Part shown: positions 34,763 through 41,930 of the stretch, piece after piece
Layout of the letters: every line of letters begins with the position of its first letter
How positions within the stretch are numbered: position 1 is the first letter of the stretch
Source of the DNA: Acidobacteriota bacterium
GTDB taxonomy: Bacteria > Acidobacteriota > UBA6911
NCBI GenBank assembly: GCA_016929335.1
Contig: JAFGIY010000065.1
Location: 1 to 64,000 of the forward strand
Length of the DNA stretch: 64,000 bases
Reading direction: 5' to 3'
The notes under the pieces: generated by a model
Seen by the model: the letters and a program-made list of their open reading frames with translations, nothing else
The model's database searches: none
What the model was told of the DNA's origin: nothing
Program-made: the position numbers and the translations under genes

Positions 34763-34913
34763 TTCAGCTTGAGTGCCGCAATCCTTGCATATTCCTCATC
34801 GGTTGCGCAACAGGGAACACAGCATCATTTGCGAACTGCACGCGAGGCAAGTCCTGAAGCAACAAGATATATCGGCTTCAAGGCTTGAATCTTTATTTCA
34901 GACGACCGATCGG
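34763..34913 (-). pseudogene. possible 3' remnant of an upstream gene
   Basis: A minus-strand frame ends in TGA overlapping the ATG of the acyl-CoA dehydrogenase (ATGATG). The last codons read ATDEEYARIAALKLK, which looks like a real protein C-terminus coupled to the next gene. An in-frame stop lies about 21 codons before this end, and the stretch above it (LKPIYLVASGLASRAVRK) also has coding-like composition. It might be the decayed end of an operon partner. The evidence is thin. Confidence 0.25.
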
Positions 34914-35948
34914 CTACCGCAAGAGGGAGATGAGGTCGGAAAAAAGTCCGAACGCGGTCTGATCGACCGATGGATTATTCTCCACAATAGCCAGTTCGCG
35001 CATGGTGTCCGTATTTATGATCAGAATGTTGCTCAGCCCGCGGATCGCGGCCAAAGGATCGAAAACCTCCAGTTCCTGCAGTTCAACCTTCCCGATGACC
35101 CTGCCGCCCTGGCGATAGGCCCTCGCTACCAGCCGGAGACGACGTTCGCGGCGTATGGCGGCCCGGACAATACGGCCTGTTTCTTCGGTTATGCTGCTTC
35201 GTTCGATATCCTTTGGTTTAACACGTCCTCCCATCATGGCCTGTATCAGAATAGACAGCTTGGCGGCTGAATCCCATCCGTCGAGATCCAGGCTGGGATC
35301 CGCTTCTGCAATGCCCGCATCCCTTGCATAATCCAGCGCGGCTTCAAATGGGGTCCCCTGTTCCATCTGAGTGAGGATGTGGTTGGTCGTGCTGTTGAGA
35401 ATTCCCCGCAGGGAACGGATGCGCGTTGCCGGAAGCGTCTGGCGAAGCATATTAAAAACCGGGGCGCCATCCATGACAGTTCCTTCATAAAGGAACCGGA
35501 CTCCGCGCAGGCGGGCTAAACCGGTAAGCTGGCGGAAATGGGTTGCTACAGGGCCCTTGTTGGTTGTGATGACGTGAAGGCCTGCCCCGAGCGCTTCCCG
35601 GATGTAGGTCGCGGCGGGTTCTCCACTAAGATCGAGTACGCTCATTTCGAAGAGAACATCGGCGCCGCATTGGCGAATGAAATCGGTGGGCGAGCTGCAG
35701 GCCGGGCCGTTGTGGAAATTGTCTATGTTGGAATGGCGCTTCCATGAGCTCAGAATTTTCTTAACCGGCAAGCCCTGGGAATCGATTGCCGTTCCGTGGC
35801 TTTTCGTCGCGATGCCGGTAACCTTCCATTCGATGCCATATTCCTTCAGAAGCCATTTCCGGCGGTCGATCAGCAGCCTGGCGAAAGCCCGGCCTACATG
35901 TCCGAAACCGATAAAGGCGAAATTGATCTGTCGAGATTCCTGTTCCAT
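34914..35948 (-). CDS. hom: homoserine dehydrogenase
   Basis: This enzyme reduces aspartate semialdehyde to homoserine, the branch point to threonine and methionine. The 344 residues contain NAD(P)-binding FIGFGHVGRAFARLL (about 12-26), HVITTNKGPVA (about 125) and the substrate loop EGTVMDGAPVF (about 155), then GILNSTTNHILTQME (about 180). There is no C-terminal ACT regulatory domain, so it is the short monofunctional form. It lies on the same strand as the acyl-CoA dehydrogenase, but the distance and content do not suggest a common pathway. Confidence 0.93.
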   Translation of the reverse strand: MEQESRQINFAFIGFGHVGRAFARLLIDRRKWLLKEYGIEWKVTGIATKSHGTAIDSQGLPVKKILSSWKRHSNIDNFHNGPACSSPTDFIRQCGADVLFEMSVLDLSGEPAATYIREALGAGLHVITTNKGPVATHFRQLTGLARLRGVRFLYEGTVMDGAPVFNMLRQTLPATRIRSLRGILNSTTNHILTQMEQGTPFEAALDYARDAGIAEADPSLDLDGWDSAAKLSILIQAMMGGRVKPKDIERSSITEETGRIVRAAIRRERRLRLVARAYRQGGRVIGKVELQELEVFDPLAAIRGLSNILIINTDTMRELAIVENNPSVDQTAFGLFSDLISLLR

Positions 35949-36215
35949 CGGTCATCCGTATTTGTCTTCAATAACGCGCGCTTGATTGCCGAATCTGCAC
36001 GATGCATCCGGCGGGCCAGATATTACATCTTTGGACCGGCGCCCTGCAACAGAGGCTATAGCGGAATGTGATCGATTTTCCCCGATCCTGATCCCGAGGC
36101 TGGGCGCCGTCCTGGATATGCGCCGGTATCGGCCGAGATGATTTTTACACCGATGAACAGATCGTCTCAAACCGGCAGACCTTTGGCTTTCACGGATTTC
36201 CGATTCGGGCCGGGC

Positions 36216-39200
36216 TTATGGTTCAAGGACGTGCGTGCCGGCAGTTCCGAGCGTGAGGATAAGCACTCCGGATTCCGCCGCGATAATCGGTTGATCATCG
36301 AGGCGAAAACGGCTGCCGGCTTCTATAGACGGCGAGAGAATCTCCACCCGCGTATCGGGACGTGTATTCATGAATCCGCCGCTCAGACCTCTCAATGAGG
36401 CGGTTACGGGTTTTGAGCTCTTCAGGGAGTGTGAATGAATCCGGAGTTCCAGACCGGAGACCAATAATAGTGCAGGGAACGACTGCTTCCTGTCGCGCAC
36501 GACCGCATATTCGCTAATATGCATCAGAGGACCTGCAGTGACTCGAGTATCGTGATTGCCGAGGCTGACCCAGTCCGATGTCCCGATACGGAAGGAATTA
36601 TTACCAACCGGCTCCATTTTCATCTGCGCTTCGCCGGGCTTGCGGGGAGTCAGAACGCTGCAGAACCTCCTGGATCCTGTCCATTCAATAATCACGCCTT
36701 CGGAGATTTGACTTAAACATGAAAAAGGCGAATGAGTTGTCCCGGACACTTTTGACAGGCTACCCGGAACTCCCATCGGGTGGGATGCTTCCAGAATGAC
36801 ACGATCCGGCCACAGGTTCGGCGGATTAAAAGCAGCAGATGTCCAGCGCGATACCTGAGAAACACCAGTCGCCAGTTTCCCCCTTCCGTGCAGATGCCAT
36901 TGAACCGCAGTTGCATTGTCGCTGACGAATACATCGTCGAGCAGGAGAAAGTACGCGGGATGATCCTTCTCCGGACGGGCCATGACGATATCCCGTTTTA
37001 CCTGGCCGTAATCATAGGTTTTGTCTGCCAGACCGCGGACATAATCAAATACGGGCTGATTCAGCAGTGATGTTTCGATCCCCGTGCACTTGGTTGCCGC
37101 CTGATCTTCTCCATTGAGCGTGATGGAATTTGAGGCAGCTGTTCGAGTGGATCCGTGATAGGCGGGATGCTTCGTGCCCGGGAAGCCGGGACCATTGAGA
37201 AGCAGGCTCCGGCAAGCATACATGTCAAAAGTCAGGATATCCCTGTGCGCGGCATAATTGGATCGCGTCATATTCAGCGCAAGGTATGCCGAATCCGGAT
37301 CTTCTCCCGTACGAAGCACCGCCATCTGACCTTCGCCGAGAATGGCACATGGTGATTTAAGCGAAGCCGGGCGAAGCTCTTGCGTGTATTGAAACAGGAT
37401 ATAGGGATTTTTATAAAACATCATTGCCGGCTGGATCGCCGGCAGGATCCATTTTAACCAACCGCTTGCGTGGTATCGGCCATGAGTCCAATAACGATCG
37501 TAGGCAGCCATACATTGGCGTCCTGCATCGACGGGAACATGATTGGCTGTTTTCAGGAAAAATGCACTGAGACAGGAGGATTGATCCAGGCTGGTGTTTC
37601 CAAATAAGGGCAATGTCCCGACGGGAGACAGCATCTGCAAAGTCGCGCTGAGATATTTCCTGAAGGAAACATGAGAGAAATAATCCGCACGCCCCGCATT
37701 CTTTAATCCATAAAAGAAGTTTACTGCTGAATCCATAGCGGCACTGCCCGGCCCCGGTCCGGATCGATGAAGACCGCCGACCAGCTGGCCTTCAAGCGTT
37801 TTGTCGATAACTTCACGGGCAGCCGTAATATAGGGTTCATAGCTTAAAGCAAGCCCTGTCATTCCCAGCCCTGCCGAGATCACGCTGCTGCCGGGCATAT
37901 TTGAGCTCCATCCGCGGGACGCTCCGAAAAGAGGCATCGCATATTGGATAAGGTCTCTTTCAATCTGCTCCTGCCGCTCGGCCTTTAAATCAGGACGGAT
38001 AAGATCATAGGCGAATGCATAAGCCTGGCAGGAATATCCCAGGTCTTCCATCGACTGCGCCGGCGCTTCGACCATAAAATCGCTTAAAAGGGCATCGGCC
38101 TTTGCGGCCTGCGATACACGACCGGTGGCGGCATATCGCATGGCTGAATGTAATGCAATCAGGCTGCGATCGCGCGGATTGTGGAGTTGCCGGGAAGCGA
38201 TCCACGCAAAGAGGATGATGCAGCTAAAAAGCAATCCGACCAGAAACAGGCTCCATCGGAACGGATCTCCCGTCTGGCGGCGCCGGCGCAGAAGCACAAA
38301 ACCCAGCCCAATAAGAAATATCATTACAGCCAATGAAATCAGCCGGGAGGAAACGGATGGAGGAATGATGTAGCCGATCCAGGGCAGTGCTGTCGCCCAG
38401 AGAGCAATCAGACGATTCATCCTGTCCCAGCCGGACCATGGATTGCTTTCCAGGCGCGTCCGGAAAGAATGAAGGTCTGCCGTATTCAAAAACAGCGTGG
38501 GTCGACTCGAATCGGCGTCCGGTTTGAAGCCGAATGATCCAACCCATGGATGGAGGCGAGGACGATTGAAGAGTCCCTCTGTTTCCGCTATCGGAAAGCT
38601 TTTATCGAGAAGAAATGTTCCGACAACATTTCCGCCTTCTATATAATCCAGCCTCCTGGCGTATCGATGCCCGCCTGAATCAACCGGATCCGACATCCAT
38701 ATTTCAAATCCCGTTGACGGGCCGGGCACATACTGCAGAGAACTGGATCCATCCGGTTTGATGAGAGGGATCAGCCAGGCCGCAGAGGACTTATCTTTTG
38801 GTATTACCGACACTTTTCTCGGGAAATAGTCGACAACATTGAAGACAAATGTCGCTGCCCATCCGTTCTGAAGCTTTCCCGTGACATGAATCTCGTTGGC
38901 GATGGCTTCTATGCCAAAAGCCGGATCGCGAACGCCTCTTTCCAGGATTCCCAGCAATGCCTCATAGAGCTGATAAAAGTCGAGCCGGGCCATGTAGGGA
39001 GCACTCTCCGGCTTAAGATCGGCTGTAATTTCAGGAGACGCAATCCAGGCTTCCTTGCCGGAAAAGACGTATCGCAGGTTGCGTGACGGATCATCCTGGG
39101 AAAAATCCGCTGCCCAACGGTCTGAAGCACGAACATATCTGGCTTTGTAGGGTATCTCCTCGCCAGTCGCTTTGAGGATAAACCGGCCTTCCAGCATGTA

Positions 39201-39356
39201 GCCACCGGCGAGATTCCTTGGGGATTCTCCGATGGAATTCAAAAGGCGCTGTCGAAGCTGTGCGGGAATGGGATTCGATGTGTCTTCGCTGAAAGCGAAA
39301 ATGCATGCCGCTGTGATCACAATCGGGAGAATAATGAATTGTCTCATCGGCCACAT
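36216..39356 (-). CDS. membrane-anchored heparinase II/III-like protein
   Basis: This 1046-residue protein starts with a signal/anchor (about 4-22) and an uncharacterised beta-rich region (about 40-300). Two or three strong TM segments follow (about 318-395), then an alpha-helical toroid-like region (about 400-660). From about residue 690 comes a beta-sandwich with the heparinase II/III motif AAHRDILTFDMYACRSLLL and the STRTAASNSITLNGEDQ sequence. This is the layout of polysaccharide lyases of the heparinase II/III fold, preceded by extra domains. Whether it cleaves a polysaccharide and which one is unknown. The catalytic tyrosine/histidine pair cannot be fixed by eye. The domain combination is uncommon. 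Confidence 0.65.
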   Translation of the reverse strand: MWPMRQFIILPIVITAACIFAFSEDTSNPIPAQLRQRLLNSIGESPRNLAGGYMLEGRFILKATGEEIPYKARYVRASDRWAADFSQDDPSRNLRYVFSGKEAWIASPEITADLKPESAPYMARLDFYQLYEALLGILERGVRDPAFGIEAIANEIHVTGKLQNGWAATFVFNVVDYFPRKVSVIPKDKSSAAWLIPLIKPDGSSSLQYVPGPSTGFEIWMSDPVDSGGHRYARRLDYIEGGNVVGTFLLDKSFPIAETEGLFNRPRLHPWVGSFGFKPDADSSRPTLFLNTADLHSFRTRLESNPWSGWDRMNRLIALWATALPWIGYIIPPSVSSRLISLAVMIFLIGLGFVLLRRRRQTGDPFRWSLFLVGLLFSCIILFAWIASRQLHNPRDRSLIALHSAMRYAATGRVSQAAKADALLSDFMVEAPAQSMEDLGYSCQAYAFAYDLIRPDLKAERQEQIERDLIQYAMPLFGASRGWSSNMPGSSVISAGLGMTGLALSYEPYITAAREVIDKTLEGQLVGGLHRSGPGPGSAAMDSAVNFFYGLKNAGRADYFSHVSFRKYLSATLQMLSPVGTLPLFGNTSLDQSSCLSAFFLKTANHVPVDAGRQCMAAYDRYWTHGRYHASGWLKWILPAIQPAMMFYKNPYILFQYTQELRPASLKSPCAILGEGQMAVLRTGEDPDSAYLALNMTRSNYAAHRDILTFDMYACRSLLLNGPGFPGTKHPAYHGSTRTAASNSITLNGEDQAATKCTGIETSLLNQPVFDYVRGLADKTYDYGQVKRDIVMARPEKDHPAYFLLLDDVFVSDNATAVQWHLHGRGKLATGVSQVSRWTSAAFNPPNLWPDRVILEASHPMGVPGSLSKVSGTTHSPFSCLSQISEGVIIEWTGSRRFCSVLTPRKPGEAQMKMEPVGNNSFRIGTSDWVSLGNHDTRVTAGPLMHISEYAVVRDRKQSFPALLLVSGLELRIHSHSLKSSKPVTASLRGLSGGFMNTRPDTRVEILSPSIEAGSRFRLDDQPIIAAESGVLILTLGTAGTHVLEP

Positions 39357-39475
39357 GTTTATCTATTCGACGTAATTAGTGTACTGCGTCACAGATCTCT
39401 TTGCCGGTAATCCCTGCAGGAAGCTGATCAGCCCCGGCTATTTTCCTTGATTTTCACCTAATCTTCACCTATTTT

Positions 39476-40300
39476 ATGGTCATGATCTTAGTCGGGACAA
39501 GCGGGTTCCAATACCGTGATTGGGTGCCGGTGCTCTACCCCAGGGATCTCGATCCCGGTTCGTGGTTGAGCTATTACAGCCGTCAGTTTGGCTGTTGTGA
39601 GCTTGGTTTCACATGCTACCGAATCCCGGAAGTGTTGACAATTCAAGATATTATCGAAGGAACTCGAGGCATTATGCCCCTGGTATTCCGTACCCCTTCC
39701 CGGCTCTCGGAAGGGCACTCGGACAATGCCGAACTGGCTCGCCGGTTCGCCGCGGCCTTGTGGCCTCTGAAGGATACAGGGCAGCTGGCCGGGGTGCTGG
39801 CGCAGTTCCCTCCGAAGTTCGAGTTTATCCGGGATAACTTCGACCGGTTATGTATGCTTCGGGATTCCCTGGAAGGCATTCCGCTGATAGCGGAGTTCGG
39901 TTGTCCAGACTGGCTGTCGCCGAGAGCGGCAAAGCATCTGGCTGCGGCGCATATTGCTCTGGCTTGTGTCGATGGCGGAGCTGCTTTGAAAGAAAAGACT
40001 TTCTTTTGCGCGACGGCCGAACTGGCATATGTCCGTTTCCAGGGACGGAATCAGTCCATGTGGCTCAAAGGTGACGGGTCGGCTCAACATGACTACCTTT
40101 ACAGCCGGGCTGAGCTGGCATCCGTAATCCCGGAGATCCGCCGTCTGGAACAGGAGAGTGAGCGGGTATTGGTCTTCATGAACAATCCCTGGCGAGGCCA
40201 AGCCGTCATCAACGCCCGCATGCTGATTGACGATTTACGATTGACGATTGACGATTGTAATCCAACGCTTCAATCGTCAATCGTAAACCGTAAATCGTAA
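39476..40300 (+). CDS. DUF72 (YecE) TIM-barrel protein of the mutagenesis cassette
   Basis: The 274 residues follow the DUF72 pattern. ILVGTSGFQYRDWVPVLYPR is at the N-terminus, then a modified EINSTFY box reading ELGFTCY (about 42-48) and RTPSRLSEGH. LAGVLAQFPPKF (about 103-114), AYVRFQGRNQSMW and LVFMNNPWRGQAVINARM come near the end. Family function is unknown, with suspected nucleic-acid roles. It lies directly upstream of the ImuB-like gene, where ImuA is usually found in imu cassettes. The C-terminal LRLTIDDCN...SSIVNRKS and stop are encoded by a palindromic repeat. Confidence 0.85.
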   Translation: MVMILVGTSGFQYRDWVPVLYPRDLDPGSWLSYYSRQFGCCELGFTCYRIPEVLTIQDIIEGTRGIMPLVFRTPSRLSEGHSDNAELARRFAAALWPLKDTGQLAGVLAQFPPKFEFIRDNFDRLCMLRDSLEGIPLIAEFGCPDWLSPRAAKHLAAAHIALACVDGGAALKEKTFFCATAELAYVRFQGRNQSMWLKGDGSAQHDYLYSRAELASVIPEIRRLEQESERVLVFMNNPWRGQAVINARMLIDDLRLTIDDCNPTLQSSIVNRKS

Positions 40301-40303
40301 ATT
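40225..40303. repeat. heptad-period inverted repeat, ACGATTG class
   Basis: The left arm (about 40225-40257) is GATTGACGATTTACGATTGA and onward. The right arm (40270-40303) is CAATCGTCAATCGTAAACCG and onward. The array holds the final codons of DUF72 and ends 5 nt before the ImuB-like ATG. It is the same class as at 14790-14883. Confidence 0.92.
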
Positions 40304-40308
40304 GAATC

Positions 40309-41502
40309 ATGGACCGCGAAATTATCTACATGACGGTTACGGCGTTTCCCGTTGCGGTAGAGCGGGTCATTCATCCGGAACTGCGCGGCCGGCCGGTGGT
40401 CGTGGCGCCTTTTGGAGCGGCTCGTTCCGTCGTCACGGCATTGTCTTCAGAAGCCTGGAAGGCGGGGATTCGCAAAGGGATGCCCCTTGCAAAGGCGATG
40501 CGTTATTGCAGGAATGCAATCGTGTTGCCGCCGAACGAGCCGCTGTATCTTCGGGCTTCCCGGGCGATTTTCAAAGTCCTGGAGAATTTTTCTCCTGTAC
40601 TTGAACCCTCAGGGCATGGTCATGCGTACCTGGACATCACGGGCACCGGCCGGCTTTTCGGCCCGCCGCGGGATACGGCATGGAAAGCGCAGAAAGAAAT
40701 CCGCCGGCAGCTTCGTCTGGATGCTTCGCTCGGCATTGCTTCCAATAAAATGGTGAGCAGGATCGCGTCTGAAGTAATCCGGCCCGCCGGATTGCAGGAT
40801 GTTCCTCATGGGAGTGAATCCGCTTTCCTGTCGCCGTTGCCGGTGCGCCTGCTCCCCGGCGTAGGCCTCCAGACGGAAAGGCAGTTTGACGATCTCAACA
40901 TCCGTATTATTCACGATATTGCGGCGATGCGGGTGGATCTCCTGACTCTGGCCTTCGGCCGTTTCGGATTCGTGCTTCACCAGCGCGCGCTTGGGATCGA
41001 TCGCACGCCCGTTTATCCGATACGCGCGGTTCCGGCGCTGGAGCAGGGGAGCATTCTTTCTGAGGACAGCAACGATTATGAAATTCTGAAAGGCATACTG
41101 TTTGATCTATGCGAAAACGCCGGGAAACAGTTGCGGGAGAAAACGCAATGCGCGGGACGGGTGGAATTGCGTATCCGTTACGCTGATTACCGGGAGGAAG
41201 GGCACAGACTGCAGATGAAGCCTCCTGTGCGGTCGTCGGCAGTCCTTTATGCACGCACGCTGCCGTTGCTGGATTTGATTCTGAAGCGTCGCACGCGCGT
41301 CCGTTCTATGAATCTGTGCTTGACGGAGCTTTCCCATGGCTCAGTGCAACTGGAATTATTTGCCGACCCCAAACCTGACCGCCATTTGAAGCTGGAGCAT
41401 GCTCTCGACACCTTGCGTAAACGTTACGGCGAGTCAGTTATCAGTCGGCAGTCGGCGGTCGGCAGTCGGCAGTATAGCCCGATCTGTCGCACTGCCGGTT
41501 AA
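40309..41502 (+). CDS. imuB: ImuB-like, catalytically inactive Y-family polymerase
   Basis: The 397 residues align with the Y-family polymerase fold. The N-terminal strand reads IIYMTVTAF where active DinB has IIHVDMDAFF, so the first metal Asp is Thr 9. The second metal site SIDEAYLD reads GHGHAYLDI, replacing Asp and Glu with Gly 104 and His 105. The LDITGTGRLFG part matches ImuB. The helix-hairpin-helix region (LLPGVGLQTERQFDDLNI, about 185-205) and the little-finger domain (about 240-365) are intact. It should act as an adaptor to DnaE2, not as a polymerase. The last 20 residues (SVISRQSAVGSRQY...) are repeat-derived. Confidence 0.88.
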   Translation: MDREIIYMTVTAFPVAVERVIHPELRGRPVVVAPFGAARSVVTALSSEAWKAGIRKGMPLAKAMRYCRNAIVLPPNEPLYLRASRAIFKVLENFSPVLEPSGHGHAYLDITGTGRLFGPPRDTAWKAQKEIRRQLRLDASLGIASNKMVSRIASEVIRPAGLQDVPHGSESAFLSPLPVRLLPGVGLQTERQFDDLNIRIIHDIAAMRVDLLTLAFGRFGFVLHQRALGIDRTPVYPIRAVPALEQGSILSEDSNDYEILKGILFDLCENAGKQLREKTQCAGRVELRIRYADYREEGHRLQMKPPVRSSAVLYARTLPLLDLILKRRTRVRSMNLCLTELSHGSVQLELFADPKPDRHLKLEHALDTLRKRYGESVISRQSAVGSRQYSPICRTAG

Positions 41503-41515
41503 CGACGCCGACTAT
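41440..41515. repeat. heptad-period repeat, CAGTCGG class, left flank of insertion
   Basis: It contains GTCGGCAGTCGGCGG-type units (left) and the complement ACTGCCGGTTAACGACGCC (right). The unit at 41463-41498 is nearly identical to 41837-41871, so the two form direct repeats around the spacer. Confidence 0.85.
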
Positions 41516-41871
41516 GTTTACTTAAACAGTCGCCCCACTGTGCGCTCACTGTGGGACACACTTGACACTGTGGGTGTTTTCGTTCTGAGGCAGGGATGCA
41601 GGGAAAGAGGTTCCGCTTCAAGCAGGCATGCTGTGAATTATGTGGGTAGCGGCTTCAGCCGCGACAAGTTTATGCAAACAGGGGGGCAGGCATAAGTAAT
41701 TCTAAAATATAGGATCAACTGCGCGTCACGGCTGAAGCCGCGACCCACATGAGTAAGTACACCCACAGTGTCAAGTGTGGGTAAAAGTGAGCACTATGTG
41801 GGACAGGCCGAAGCCGCGGCTTCCAGCCGTGGTGATCAGTCGGCAGTATGCCCCGATCTGTCGCACTGCCG
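41463..41871. mobile_element. about 370-bp nested palindromic insert bounded by 35-bp direct repeats
   Basis: Direct repeats of about 35 bp (41463-41498 and 41837-41871, sharing CCGATCTGTCGCACTGCCG) flank two nested inverted repeats. The outer arms are 41534-41577 and 41760-41802, sharing CACTTGACACTGTGGGT and its complement. The inner element is 41640-41750. There is no gene inside. The arrangement looks like successive insertions of MITE- or REP-like elements into one array. Confidence 0.6.
41640..41750. repeat. 111-bp MITE-like inverted-repeat element
   Basis: The ends ATGTGGGT.GCGGCTTCAGCC and GGCTGAAGCCGCGACCCACA are inverted over about 26 bp. The left half and its flank match 4091-4163. 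The palindrome GCGGCTTCAGCCGC is at each end. There is no open frame of note. Confidence 0.75.
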
Positions 41872-41930
41872 ACTGCCGACTAACGACTAACGACTAACGA
41901 CTAACGACTAACGACTAACGACTAACGACT
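41837..41930. repeat. heptad array ending at the dnaE2 start codon
   Basis: CGACTAA units repeat about seven times without interruption up to the base before ATG 41931. They are preceded by ACTGCCGACTGCCG and a short complementary left arm (41837-41848). Replication slippage could easily change its copy number. Confidence 0.92.

Noticed and set aside
40309-41502. active DinB/DNA polymerase IV
   Set aside because: The metal-binding Asp and Glu residues of active Y-family enzymes are replaced (Thr 9, Gly 104, His 105), and it lies with dnaE2, as ImuB does.
41870-41930. CRISPR or iteron origin at the CGACTAA array
   Set aside because: Units are only 7 bp with no spacers, and no replication protein is adjacent. 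It is placed with the other heptad arrays.
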